Shown here in pieces: positions 35,853-44,866 of a DNA stretch of 64,000 nt. How positions within the stretch are numbered: position 1 is the stretch's first letter; each line of letters opens with the position of its first letter. The stretch is from Seonamhaeicola sp. ML3. GTDB taxonomy: Bacteria; Bacteroidota; Bacteroidia; Flavobacteriales; Flavobacteriaceae. The translations under genes and the position numbers were made by a program. The notes below the pieces were generated by a model. That model was not told where the DNA came from, made no database searches, and saw nothing but the letters and a program-made list of their open reading frames with translations. The stretch is taken from positions 2,728,001 to 2,792,000 of the forward strand of contig NZ_CP096884.1 in NCBI RefSeq assembly GCF_023273855.1. The letters run 5' to 3'.

Positions 35853-36374
35853 TTACCATATACTGGAAATTTCTTCTTTAATAATTGATAACGCCGAATC
35901 ACTCGGGGATTTTCGTTCCATCATTTCTGTTAAGATAACTTCTCGTAATCTGTTTGCCGAGTCTGTTTTATCTGGTAAAGCAGCTCTTCTAATTAACTGA
36001 ATAGTAGCATTTTTTGCGGCTATCACAACACTCCAACATTGCTCGCTAACATAAATTTGTTGTGAAAGATTGTGTTCAAATTCCTGTTCTATATTTTGAA
36101 TGAGTAAAGCCTCGTAAGTGTCTAAGTCTTCAGAATTGGGCGTGACTCTAACCAACAGCTTAGAAGGTTTTATACGCTCTAAAAACAAAGCAATTCTCTC
36201 GTAAGCCTGCAAGCGAGACGGCAGTGCATTTACTTGAAGATCTTTCTTTAATAAAAACCGTCTTCTGCCATCTTCATTTTTTGTGTGTTCCTTAAAAAAA
36301 TAGTAGGCAATCATACCTGTTAACAATGCAGGTATGGTATATAGGAATAAATCTAAAATTCTTGTTACATCCAT
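35853..36374 (-). CDS. Conserved membrane-anchored protein of unknown function
   Basis: 173 residues: one N-terminal membrane helix (about 8-26, ILDLFLYTIPALLTGMIAYY), then a predominantly helical cytoplasmic part (LPSRLQAYERIALFLERIKPSKLLVRV; broken here as LQAYERIALFLERIKP and SKLLVRV). It follows the glutamate-synthase-like gene by 3 bp, which points to one transcript and perhaps a shared membrane site, since that protein also has an N-terminal helix. I do not recognise a characterised family. The pairing looks like a conserved Bacteroidota arrangement, but I cannot verify this. Confidence 0.75.
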   Translation of the reverse strand: MDVTRILDLFLYTIPALLTGMIAYYFFKEHTKNEDGRRRFLLKKDLQVNALPSRLQAYERIALFLERIKPSKLLVRVTPNSEDLDTYEALLIQNIEQEFEHNLSQQIYVSEQCWSVVIAAKNATIQLIRRAALPDKTDSANRLREVILTEMMERKSPSDSALSIIKEEISSIW

Positions 36375-36377
36375 TAT

Positions 36378-37946
36378 TTACAAAGGTTTAGACTTTTTTC
36401 CTCCCAAATATACACAATCTTTTAAATCGCTCATACCGTTAAAAGGAACAGTATCTTTCTCGTACATATAAGTTTTGTTTAGTTCCTTAGACAAGTTGTG
36501 GTCGTCAACGTTTATTTCTATATCGCCCATTTTAAATTGGCAAGGGTGCTCATAACCTGCAGCATGGGTAATTTCTATGAGTTCTTTTCTAAAGGTCTTA
36601 AAATATTGAGCTAAACGTTCAGATTTAAGAGGTATGTTAATACCGTTTTGTAACCATTTACTTTGTGTAGCTACACCGGCAGGACATCTGTTCGTATGAC
36701 AAATTTGGGCTTGTATACAACCAATGCTCATCATGGCTTCGCGAGCAACATTTATACAATCAACACCCATTGCAAAAGCCATAGCAGCTTTAGCGGGAAA
36801 ACCTAATTTTCCGCTTCCAATAAACACAATTCTTTCGGTTAAACCTTTTTCTTTGAAAAGTTTGTATAAATCACTAAAACCATAAACCCAAGGTAAGGAT
36901 ACATGGTCTGCAAAACTTGGAGGAGCTGCACCTGTACCGCCTTCACCGCCATCGATGGCTATAAAGTCTGGACCTTTTCCTGTTTTTAACATCAAATTTG
37001 CTAATTCTTCCCATTGTTCCAGTTTACCTACAGCAGCTTTTATTCCCACAGGCAGACCGGTTGATTCGGCTATAGCTTCTATAAAATCCAATAATTCCGG
37101 AACGTTGGAAAAAGCCGAATGGTTTGGTGGAGACAGTACATCTTTTCCTATTTCAACACCTCTTATATTTGCTATTTCTTTTGTGATTTTTTTCCCCGGT
37201 AGTACACCACCTTTGCCTGGTTTTGCGCCTTGCGACAATTTTATTTCAATAGCTCTAATAAAAGGGTTTTCTTCTACCAGTCGAATCATTTTTTCCATAG
37301 AAAAGTTGCCATTTTCATCTCTTACTCCAAAATATCCCGTTCCAAAATGAAAAACGACATCACCACCATGACTATGGTAAGGCGATAAACCGCCCTCGCC
37401 AGTATTGTGGTAAGCATTGGCCAGTATAACGCCCTTGTTTAGAGATTCTACTGCTTTGGCAGATAAAGACCCAAAACTCATTGCAGATATATTTATTATA
37501 GAGGCTGGGCGATAAGGTTTTCTTCGTTTGTTGTAAAGCCCCATAACCTTGGCACAGGGTAGAAACGTTTTATCTTTAGCATGAGGGTGGTCTTGTTCTA
37601 CTTTAAAAGGCATCATGGCATTATTTATAAAAATATGCTGATGCTCATAGATATCTCTATCTGTTCCAAAGCCCTCGTAGTTATTCTCTTTTTTTGCTGA
37701 AGCATAAATCCAACCACGTTCAATACGGTTAAATGGGAGTTCTTCCCGGTTGTTGGCTACAAAATACTGTCGCATTTCGGGACCTATACTCTCTAGCCAA
37801 TATCGTAAATGACCTACAATGGGGAAGTTGTGACTTATAGTATGTTGCCTTTGGAAAAAAACATCTCTTACAGCAATAATTATTAAGAAAACTAAAACCC
37901 AAGCCCACCAGGGCCAAGAAGAAATCACATCGAGTATTACATCCAT
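36378..37946 (-). CDS. FMN-binding glutamate-synthase-domain protein (membrane-anchored)
   Basis: 522 residues from ATG 37946. An N-terminal membrane helix (WWAWVLVFLIIIAVRDVFF) is followed by a domain like the central FMN barrel of glutamate synthase. Markers are NISAMSFGSLSAKAVESLN, GEGGLSPYH, KLSQGAKPGKGGVLPG, AIDGGEGGTGAAPPSF, and the cluster motif with three Cys residues in CIQAQICHTNRCPAGVATQ. The glutaminase domain and small subunit are missing, so it is a stand-alone GltB-like oxidoreductase rather than full glutamate synthase. Substrate unknown. A start 13 codons upstream is open but the ATG gives the cleaner N-terminus. Confidence 0.88.
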   Translation of the reverse strand: MDVILDVISSWPWWAWVLVFLIIIAVRDVFFQRQHTISHNFPIVGHLRYWLESIGPEMRQYFVANNREELPFNRIERGWIYASAKKENNYEGFGTDRDIYEHQHIFINNAMMPFKVEQDHPHAKDKTFLPCAKVMGLYNKRRKPYRPASIINISAMSFGSLSAKAVESLNKGVILANAYHNTGEGGLSPYHSHGGDVVFHFGTGYFGVRDENGNFSMEKMIRLVEENPFIRAIEIKLSQGAKPGKGGVLPGKKITKEIANIRGVEIGKDVLSPPNHSAFSNVPELLDFIEAIAESTGLPVGIKAAVGKLEQWEELANLMLKTGKGPDFIAIDGGEGGTGAAPPSFADHVSLPWVYGFSDLYKLFKEKGLTERIVFIGSGKLGFPAKAAMAFAMGVDCINVAREAMMSIGCIQAQICHTNRCPAGVATQSKWLQNGINIPLKSERLAQYFKTFRKELIEITHAAGYEHPCQFKMGDIEINVDDHNLSKELNKTYMYEKDTVPFNGMSDLKDCVYLGGKKSKPL

Positions 37947-38080
37947 TGATACTAGAATAACAATTTTGAGTTTAAAGATATTCAAAATTTGTTGAAGAAT
38001 TAATTGTTTATAATTATTAATAAATAGCGTTTAGAAAAAGGCTAACAATGGTTATTTTCACATATTAAAACAATTGTGAT

Positions 38081-40411
38081 TTGGAAAAATATTTAAGCCA
38101 GTTGAATGATGCGCAATTAGAGCCTACTTTGCAAATAGAAGGCCCCATGATTGTTATTGCTGGTGCTGGTTCGGGAAAAACACGTGTGCTTACTTTCAGA
38201 ATAGCTTACATGATGAGTAAAGGTATAGATGCTTTTAACATCTTGGCGTTAACCTTTACGAATAAAGCAGCTCGTGAAATGAAAGAGCGTATAGCGAGTA
38301 TTGTGGGAGATAGTGAAGCCAAAAACCTATGGATGGGAACATTTCACTCGGTGTTCGCTAAAATATTAAGAATTGAGTCTGAAAGGCTAGGCTACCCAAG
38401 TAATTTTACAATATATGATACTCAAGATAGTGATCGTTTAATAGCTTCCATTATCAAGGAAATGAATCTGGATAAGGATATTTATAAGTACAAGCAGATA
38501 CGGTCCAGAATTTCATCGTACAAGAATAGTCTAATTACGGTAAGGGCGTATTTTCAAAACCCAGAGCTGATTGAAGCAGATACCATGGCCAGAAGACCTA
38601 GGATGGGTGATATTTATAAGGCCTACGTAGACCGCTGTTTCAAAGCTGGTGCTATGGATTTTGATGATTTATTACTGAAAACAAATGAACTGTTAACGCG
38701 TTTTCCAGAGGTTTTAGCCAAATATCAAAATCGTTTTAAATACATTTTGGTTGACGAGTACCAGGATACAAACCATTCACAGTATTTAATTGTAAGAGCA
38801 CTTTCCGATAAGTTTCAAAATATATGTGTGGTTGGGGATGATGCCCAAAGTATATACGCCTTCCGTGGAGCTAATATTAATAATATTCTAAATTTTCAGA
38901 AGGATTATGACGATGTGAAGGTGTTTCGATTAGAGCAAAATTATCGGTCAACTAAAAATATTGTAAATGCTGCCAATTCAGTAATCGATAAAAATCAGAC
39001 CAAATTAGATAAAGTGGTTTGGACAGCTAACGATGAAGGCGGGAAAATAATTGTGCATAGATCGTTAACCGATGCCGATGAAGGCCGTTATGTCGCCAGT
39101 ACCATTTTCGATAATAAAATGAACCATCAGTTAGGGAATAGCGATTTTGCTATTTTATACCGTACTAACGCACAGTCGCGCTCTATAGAAGATGCCCTGC
39201 GTAAGCGTGATATACCTTACAGAATTTATGGCGGTTTGTCCTTTTACCAACGTAAGGAGATTAAGGATGTGCTTTCTTATTTGCGATTGGTTATAAATCC
39301 TAAAGACGAAGAAGCCCTTAAGAGGGTTATAAATTTTCCGCCTCGTGGTATTGGTCAAACTACCGTAGATAAGTTGATAGTCGCTGCAAATGGATATAAC
39401 CGTTCCATTTTTGAAGTGATGAAAAACATCGATAAAACTGAGGTGAAGGTTAATTCTGGGACAAAAACGAAACTTCAAAATTTTGTAACGTTAATTGAGA
39501 GTTATCAAGTCATGAACCAGACGGCCGATGTTTTTGAACTTGCCGAACATATAACGAGAAGTAGCGGTTTAATTCGAGAATTCAACAAAGACGGAACTCC
39601 GGAAGGTGTTACCAGAATGGAAAATATCGAAGAGCTATTAAACGGTATGAAGGATTTTGTTGAAGGCCAAAAAGAAATCGCCGACGCTACGGGGTCTCTA
39701 GCCGAGTTTTTGGAAGATGTAGCTCTGGCAACCGATATGGATAATGATAAAGATGATGCCGATAAAGTAGCTCTAATGACAATTCATTTAGCTAAAGGCC
39801 TGGAGTTTCCTTACGTGTATATTGTTGGTCTAGAGGAGGACTTATTCCCAAGTGCCATGAGTATGAATACCAGAAGCGAGCTGGAAGAAGAACGCAGGTT
39901 GTTTTACGTGGCTTTAACAAGAGCCGAAAAAAAAGCCTATTTAACCTATGCCTTATCCCGTTATCGTTGGGGAAAGCTCGTTGATTCTGAACCTAGTAGA
40001 TTTATTGAAGAAATTGACGAGCAGTATCTAGAAGTTTTAACACCACCCGAAGAACGCAGGTTTAACCCTATGCTAGATGCCGATATTTTTGGTGACCCCG
40101 AACCCAATAAAATTAGATTTAAGCCAGCAAAACAAGCTGTGTTAAAGAAAGGTGCTGCTAAAAAAGAACCAGTTAAATATCAGGCCTCTGCACCAAAGAA
40201 CCTCAAACCGGTATCAAAGTCCCAAACCAATTCTAATTTATTCGATAGTAAACTAGTAGCTGGTAATATGGTAAAACACATGCGATTTGGTACGGGGGAA
40301 GTTTTAAAAATTGAAGGTACTGGAGCAGATATAAAAGCAGAAATAAAGTTTGATACTGTTGGTGTCAAGAAGCTTTTGCTTCGGTTTGCTAAGTTGGAGG
40401 TGGTGGGTTAA
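38081..40411 (+). CDS. UvrD/PcrA/Rep-type superfamily 1 DNA helicase
   Basis: 3'-5' DNA helicase of 776 residues acting in repair and replication restart. SF1 motifs: Q-motif LNDAQLEPTLQIEGP, Walker A GAGSGKT, motif Ia LTFTNKAAREMKER, motif II DEYQDTN, motif III VGDDAQSIYAFRGA, motif IV RLEQNYRST, motif V TIHLAKGLEFPYVYIVGLEE and motif VI FYVALTRAEKKAYL. The C-terminal ~120 residues include a basic linker and a Tudor-like end (VKHMRFGTGEVLKIEGTG) as in PcrA/UvrD. The start is TTG at 38081: an in-frame TAA lies seven codons upstream and there is no ATG before the Q-motif. Confidence 0.93.
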   Translation: MEKYLSQLNDAQLEPTLQIEGPMIVIAGAGSGKTRVLTFRIAYMMSKGIDAFNILALTFTNKAAREMKERIASIVGDSEAKNLWMGTFHSVFAKILRIESERLGYPSNFTIYDTQDSDRLIASIIKEMNLDKDIYKYKQIRSRISSYKNSLITVRAYFQNPELIEADTMARRPRMGDIYKAYVDRCFKAGAMDFDDLLLKTNELLTRFPEVLAKYQNRFKYILVDEYQDTNHSQYLIVRALSDKFQNICVVGDDAQSIYAFRGANINNILNFQKDYDDVKVFRLEQNYRSTKNIVNAANSVIDKNQTKLDKVVWTANDEGGKIIVHRSLTDADEGRYVASTIFDNKMNHQLGNSDFAILYRTNAQSRSIEDALRKRDIPYRIYGGLSFYQRKEIKDVLSYLRLVINPKDEEALKRVINFPPRGIGQTTVDKLIVAANGYNRSIFEVMKNIDKTEVKVNSGTKTKLQNFVTLIESYQVMNQTADVFELAEHITRSSGLIREFNKDGTPEGVTRMENIEELLNGMKDFVEGQKEIADATGSLAEFLEDVALATDMDNDKDDADKVALMTIHLAKGLEFPYVYIVGLEEDLFPSAMSMNTRSELEEERRLFYVALTRAEKKAYLTYALSRYRWGKLVDSEPSRFIEEIDEQYLEVLTPPEERRFNPMLDADIFGDPEPNKIRFKPAKQAVLKKGAAKKEPVKYQASAPKNLKPVSKSQTNSNLFDSKLVAGNMVKHMRFGTGEVLKIEGTGADIKAEIKFDTVGVKKLLLRFAKLEVVG

Positions 40412-40545
40412 GTCTATCCTTTATCTAAATGTAATTAAGTAGAGTCTTCATATTAATAAACTAAACGAATGTCTCCTAGCATATGTTTTTGTGATTATTT
40501 AATTTTTTAAACAAATAAATTTATTTCCAAATTTATATTTTCCAT

Positions 40546-40553
40546 TATTTTTG
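40546..40553 (+). promoter_or_regulatory. Candidate -7 box (TATTTTTG)
   Basis: Full match to TAnnTTTG, 88 nt upstream of the ATG at 40642, in the 230-bp AT-rich gap after the helicase gene. No clear -33 TTG, so support is partial. Confidence 0.35.
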
Positions 40554-40641
40554 GTGTGATTTGATTAAACCTTTAAGGTAAATACTAGTCAAATTACAAC
40601 ATGTTTATTTGAGAAGAATTAATTAAAATCCAATTGTTGAA

Positions 40642-41304
40642 ATGAAATCTATTTTTTCGTTAGTTTTTGTACTTAGTGTTTTAAGTTTAAACGCACAGCC
40701 TCCTGAAGGAGGTTTTCAACGTGGAGGGCAAGGGGAAAGGCCTGAACAAGGGAACAATCCACAAGGACAAAGACCTAATAGATTTGACCCTTATAAAATG
40801 GCTGGTATTGTATATCATGACTTGACTGAGGTTATCGAAAAACTAAAAATAAAAAAGGATAAAACTTTAAAAGCAAAGGTAGAGGAGGCCATAATAAATC
40901 ACAATAAACGTCTTAAGGAGATTAGCTTAGCCAATAAAGCTAATTTTGATACACTTGGTGTTTACATGAGAAATACTTCCAGAAAATTATTATTAGAGGG
41001 AGGAAGTAGAGAGCAAGTTCAAGAAGTTAGAGCCTCTGTAAGAGAAAAAATAAAGCCTGTAAGGGATACTGTAATGGAGGAAGAGCGAAAATTAAATACA
41101 ACGATTACCGCCTTGCTAGACGAGAAACAAACCAAAAGGTGGAGAAATTACATAAAGGAATTTAAGGCAAAATTAAGGCCTCAAAGACCTGGCGGAGGTG
41201 CTGGTAATAGAAATGGTCAAGGTAATTTTCAACGCGGAGGTAACCAGCAAAGGTCTGGCTCTCAAGGTGGCGGACAAGGATTTGGTGGTGGAGGACCTAG
41301 GTAG
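40642..41304 (+). CDS. Secreted helical protein with Gly/Arg/Gln-rich ends (Spy-like core)
   Basis: 220 residues. Signal peptide MKSIFSLVFVLSVLSLNAQ is followed by a low-complexity segment rich in Gly, Gln, Arg and Pro (about 22-52). A helical core (about 55-180) follows, then a second low-complexity tail rich in Gly, Arg and Gln (about 181-220). The core has heptad-like charged helices and the stretch ALLDEKQTKRWRNYIKE, which resembles the L-T-x-x-Q helix ends of Spy/CpxP-type periplasmic proteins. Similar small secreted proteins are common in flavobacteria; function is unknown. It ends 2 bp from the convergent CBM48-like gene. Confidence 0.74.
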   Translation: MKSIFSLVFVLSVLSLNAQPPEGGFQRGGQGERPEQGNNPQGQRPNRFDPYKMAGIVYHDLTEVIEKLKIKKDKTLKAKVEEAIINHNKRLKEISLANKANFDTLGVYMRNTSRKLLLEGGSREQVQEVRASVREKIKPVRDTVMEEERKLNTTITALLDEKQTKRWRNYIKEFKAKLRPQRPGGGAGNRNGQGNFQRGGNQQRSGSQGGGQGFGGGGPR

Positions 41305-41306
41305 TC

Positions 41307-42275
41307 TTATTTTACCATACAAACGGAGTTTATATGTCCGTTGCCATCATATTCTTTAACTTCATTATTGGGGTCTACAATCCATTCGCCATCAACAATA
41401 AACTTATAATGGTGTTTGCCGCCAGATAGCGGTACAACATATTTCCAGCCGTAGTCCATTTTACGCATTACAAATTCATGTTCATTCCAATTATTGAAAG
41501 AACCTGCTAGGATTACCTTTTCAGCATTTGTATAGCCTCTTAGTTTAAAAGCGGTGTACTCTTTAATGTCTACTACAGAGTTGTATTCACCATATTCATT
41601 TGGTGTCTTATTGGTGTTATGAGGGTCTTCCATCCAATGACCGTCCACAATAAAGCGATATTGGTAAATATTAGGTTTCATTTGTAAGGTGAGTTCCCAA
41701 CCTTCTTTTGTTTTTTTCATCTTGAACAAAGACTCATGCCATTTGTTAAAGGAACCTGCTAAAACAACCTTTCTGGCATCATGATAGCCCTTAAGTTTAA
41801 AGTGAACATTGCCATCCTTTTTAGGAAAAGCTGTGTACATTTTCAAGTTGTAAACGTCTCTAATTTTTCTTCCGTTTTTTGCAGCTTTGGTTATGTTTGG
41901 GTCTTCTTTAGAAGGCTCAGCCCAATAGGCGTTGTTTATCACAAACTTGAATTCATATGAAAACTCATCATCAAAATCTTGCAAACTTTTTTTAAGTTGA
42001 TACAAATGCTCGTTTACACGATTCATTTTCCAATGGTCTCTAGACCAAAGGTTGAATTCCCCTGAAACAACTACATTTTCGATTTCAAAATCTGTAAAAT
42101 CAAGAACTTGACCAGTATATTCTTGGGTAAATTTTGAGTAATCTCTAACATCGAAGGTAAATACCACCGAATCACCTTCAATTGTATACCCCTTAAACGC
42201 ATTGTTTTGAGAGTATGTGCCTAGGCTTACAAAGGTAATAGCAATGACTGTTATATGTAAAATGAGTCGTTTCAC
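41307..42275 (-). CDS. Secreted protein with three CBM48-like (glycogen-binding/AMPK-beta type) modules
   Basis: 322 residues with a signal peptide (MKRLILHITVIAITFVSLGTYSQ, cleaved near residue 23). Three Ig-like modules share the pattern V-x-x-x-G-x-F-N-x-W: VVVSGEFNLWSRDHWKM (about 68-84), VVLAGSFNKWHESLFKM and VILAGSFNNWNEHEFVM. Each is followed by YEFKFVIN, YQYRFIVDG or YKFIVDGEW. This is the CBM48/AMPK-beta fold that binds alpha-glucans in other proteins, though here no catalytic domain is present. Its start overlaps the stop of the retropepsin-like gene by 4 bp, so the two are coupled. Ligand unproven. Confidence 0.85.
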   Translation of the reverse strand: MKRLILHITVIAITFVSLGTYSQNNAFKGYTIEGDSVVFTFDVRDYSKFTQEYTGQVLDFTDFEIENVVVSGEFNLWSRDHWKMNRVNEHLYQLKKSLQDFDDEFSYEFKFVINNAYWAEPSKEDPNITKAAKNGRKIRDVYNLKMYTAFPKKDGNVHFKLKGYHDARKVVLAGSFNKWHESLFKMKKTKEGWELTLQMKPNIYQYRFIVDGHWMEDPHNTNKTPNEYGEYNSVVDIKEYTAFKLRGYTNAEKVILAGSFNNWNEHEFVMRKMDYGWKYVVPLSGGKHHYKFIVDGEWIVDPNNEVKEYDGNGHINSVCMVK

Positions 42276-43234
42276 TTTAGATTTATTGGGTAATTTACAA
42301 AATAAAGTTTTTCCTTTTTATAATTAATGATTGTTCTCTTTTGCGCAAAAAACTCATAACCTAAAACACCATCTAAGCTGGTGCCGAAAGCTTCATTCAT
42401 TTTGTTCAAATTGGTTAAGACGGTATACATGGGGCCAAAGTAAATACTGTTGCTCAATTTAACACGGTGCAACTTTCCTGCCAAAACTTCAATGCGCTTA
42501 TTACTGGCTCCGGTTAACGATAGTCGTTTTTTAGGAATAAAATATTTTAGTGCTTTTTTGTTAATGCTTTTGTTTATCTGGTTAAACTCGGCCGCGGTAT
42601 CAATGCCAAATTTTATGTTTTGGTCATTAATAGTGCCGTTTACCACTATAGTATGGTTTTTTAGATTAAAGTCTAGGCTGTCAACAATTTTCTCTATGTA
42701 AACGCGATTATTCAATTTGTTACCAAAGGCATCTACTTTCGTTAGTGTTATTTGGTTGAGGTGCATGTCTATAAAAACTTCGTAGTCCTTTAAAATTTCA
42801 TAGCCGATAATTCCAAGGATTTTAACTTTTTTCGATTTTTCTATATGAGAAAGGTTGATGACATCAGAGGATTTGTTTTCTAATGTAAAATTTTTAAGTA
42901 TGAACTTCTTTATATTCTTTTCATAGGAATCCTCAACCGAATGTAATATACCCGATGCGTTTCTGGTTTTCTTCTGATGTGCATATAAATTAGGAAAGTG
43001 AACTTTATTCAGTATCATACTTTCAGCACCAGTATCAATAATAAAATTCCCCTTTTGATTTAATAGCTCGGCTTCTACAACGATTAAATGATCAACAAGT
43101 TTAAAGGGTATTCTGGTAGTGTGTTTATTTATGTTTTCAGCTTCGGGAAAAAGTATAGAGTTTGAAACCTCATTGAAAGCAAGAGTTGGATAGGTGCTTA
43201 GTGCAAGAAAAAGTATAATAATAGATCTTAGCAT
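42272..43234 (-). CDS. Exported retropepsin-like aspartic protease with two half-sites
   Basis: 320 residues with an N-terminal signal (MLRSIIILFLALSTYPTLAF). Two retropepsin-like lobes lie in one chain. Lobe 1 holds FIIDTGAESMIL with an intact D-T-G; lobe 2 holds FGIDTAAEFNQIN, where Gly of the D-T/S-G triad is replaced by Ala. Each lobe ends in an I/L-L-G-(I/V)-(I/L)-G-Y-E segment (KILGIIGYEIL and DGVLGYEFF), typical of the flap-to-core part of the family. Such a chain could work as a monomer, like pepsin. It is the upstream gene of the pair with the CBM48-like protein (4-bp overlap). Substrate unknown. Confidence 0.84.
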   Translation of the reverse strand: MLRSIIILFLALSTYPTLAFNEVSNSILFPEAENINKHTTRIPFKLVDHLIVVEAELLNQKGNFIIDTGAESMILNKVHFPNLYAHQKKTRNASGILHSVEDSYEKNIKKFILKNFTLENKSSDVINLSHIEKSKKVKILGIIGYEILKDYEVFIDMHLNQITLTKVDAFGNKLNNRVYIEKIVDSLDFNLKNHTIVVNGTINDQNIKFGIDTAAEFNQINKSINKKALKYFIPKKRLSLTGASNKRIEVLAGKLHRVKLSNSIYFGPMYTVLTNLNKMNEAFGTSLDGVLGYEFFAQKRTIINYKKEKLYFVNYPINLK

Positions 43235-43278
43235 ATATTACTAAGACTAATTTAAAAACCAAATGTTACAATATAAAT

Positions 43279-44148
43279 CTATAAATTGTTAATTATAAAA
43301 ACTTTAAGTTTTGTCCAAGTGTCCAAAAGGTTTAATCCGGTCCATCCGTGTCCTTCATTCGGGTAAAGTGTAAACTCATGGTTTACATTTAAATCAACTA
43401 GTTTATCTCTTAAGGCTATACCTTGGCTTGAAGGAACGAGTGGGTCTTGACCGCCGTAAAACAGAATTGTTGATGGTGCATTTGCGGTTACTTGGTGAAA
43501 AGGGCTAACCTCCTCTAAAAAAGATACAGTAGGGTTTTCACCATAGATATTTATTAATTCTTGAAGATTGGAATCTGTATTGTTCAAGTATGCGGGATCT
43601 GTAAAATTTGTTGGTCCTACGATGCTGCACACCATATTTATGTTTGAAGAAGTATCGAAGGCATAACTCCAAAGCAGTGCCAAATGTCCACCTGCACTGG
43701 TGCCTATAAAACCCATTTTATCTGAAATAGAATATTTTGCTCTGTTGTCTTTAATAAAGTCGATAATAGAAGTGATGTCTTCTATTTGCATGGGGTATGG
43801 TGGGTTTGAACTGTCTGCCAACCTATAGTTAATGTTTACGATAGCCAAATTAGGAATTTCAACCTGTAGCAAATCAACTAAATAATCCATTGAGCTTTTA
43901 TCACCAGAGGTCCAACCTCCACCATGCACTAAAATCATGGTCTTGGTATTAGAATTTCTGTTTGCCGGCAGATATAAATCAAAGTTTTGTTTGGCGTCGT
44001 TGCCATAACTAATATTAAGTTCTTCGTAGTTTCTAGTAGGATCTAGAATTTCTATAGTTTCTTCTCCAGTACCAACAGACTCTGTAGAGCAACCAATAAA
44101 AAGAAATGTTATAAATAGGTTTAAAAAAATAAATCTGGGTAGTTTCAT
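43279..44148 (-). CDS. Alpha/beta hydrolase lipoprotein (carboxylesterase/HSL-like)
   Basis: 289 residues. The N-terminus MKLPRFIFLNLFITFLFIGC is a lipoprotein signal with Cys20 followed by STES, so the enzyme is membrane-anchored. Catalytic features: oxyanion motif HGGGWTSGD, nucleophile elbow GTSAGGH, Asp in YGGQDPLVPSS and His in NEGHGW. This is the pattern of the esterase/lipase group related to hormone-sensitive lipase. Substrate unknown. It diverges from the tsaC gene with about 44 bp between starts. Confidence 0.87.
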   Translation of the reverse strand: MKLPRFIFLNLFITFLFIGCSTESVGTGEETIEILDPTRNYEELNISYGNDAKQNFDLYLPANRNSNTKTMILVHGGGWTSGDKSSMDYLVDLLQVEIPNLAIVNINYRLADSSNPPYPMQIEDITSIIDFIKDNRAKYSISDKMGFIGTSAGGHLALLWSYAFDTSSNINMVCSIVGPTNFTDPAYLNNTDSNLQELINIYGENPTVSFLEEVSPFHQVTANAPSTILFYGGQDPLVPSSQGIALRDKLVDLNVNHEFTLYPNEGHGWTGLNLLDTWTKLKVFIINNL

Positions 44149-44192
44149 AAAAATATTGGTTAATTTGTAAACGCTTGCGCAATTTAATTATT

Positions 44193-44813
44193 ATGGCTGA
44201 GTTTATAAGAATTTATGAGGAGAATCCTAACCCAAAAGAAATTAACAGAATAGTTTCTATTCTTAAAAAAGGCGGGTTAATTATTTATCCTACAGATACC
44301 GTTTATGGTTTAGGTTGTGATATTACAAACTTAAAAGCACTAGAGCGTGTGGCTAAGATAAAGGGTATAAAGCTCGAAAAATCTAACTTTTCTTTTGTTT
44401 GCCATGATTTAAGTAATCTGAGCGATTATGTTAAGCAAATCGATAATTCTATTTTTAAAATTTTAAAACGTGCCTTGCCAGGGCCCTATACATTTGTGCT
44501 TCCGGGATCGAGGTCTTTACCTAACCCATTCAAAAAGAAAAAAACTGTAGGTATTCGTGTGCCAGATAATAATATTGCATTAGAGATTGTTAAACAACTT
44601 GGAAACCCTATAATTTCCACCTCTATTTACGATGAAGATGAAGTGATAGAATACACCACAGATCCAGAGTTGATTCTTGAAAAATGGGATAATTTAGTTG
44701 ATGCTGTTATCGATGGCGGTTATGGCAGTAATGAACCATCTACCGTAATAGACCTTTCTGGAGATAAACCTGAGATTTTAAGAGAAGGCAAAGGAAGTCT
44801 TGAGATATTTTAA
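44193..44813 (+). CDS. L-threonylcarbamoyladenylate synthase (TsaC/Sua5/YrdC family)
   Basis: Makes threonylcarbamoyl-AMP from threonine, bicarbonate and ATP for t6A37 modification of tRNAs reading ANN codons. 206 residues from ATG 44193 (an in-frame TTG six codons upstream is open but less likely). YrdC-domain motifs: LKKGGLIIYPTDTVYGLGCD near the N-terminus, KSNFSFVCHD, LPGPYTFVLPGS, TVGIRVPDN and ISTSIYDEDE. It lacks the C-terminal Sua5 domain, so is TsaC/YciO-like. A strong bidirectional terminator follows at 44818. Confidence 0.88.
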   Translation: MAEFIRIYEENPNPKEINRIVSILKKGGLIIYPTDTVYGLGCDITNLKALERVAKIKGIKLEKSNFSFVCHDLSNLSDYVKQIDNSIFKILKRALPGPYTFVLPGSRSLPNPFKKKKTVGIRVPDNNIALEIVKQLGNPIISTSIYDEDEVIEYTTDPELILEKWDNLVDAVIDGGYGSNEPSTVIDLSGDKPEILREGKGSLEIF

Positions 44814-44817
44814 TTAA

Positions 44818-44844
44818 AAAAGCCCAACAAAAAGTTGGGCTTTT
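44818..44844. terminator. Bidirectional intrinsic terminator
   Basis: Perfect 11-bp stem AAAAGCCCAAC / GTTGGGCTTTT with loop AAAAA, flanked by an A run on the left and a T run on the right. It lies between the convergent tsaC-like and OmpA genes and can serve both. Confidence 0.92.
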
Positions 44845-44866
44845 TTTGATATTTTGAAGTTGTTGT

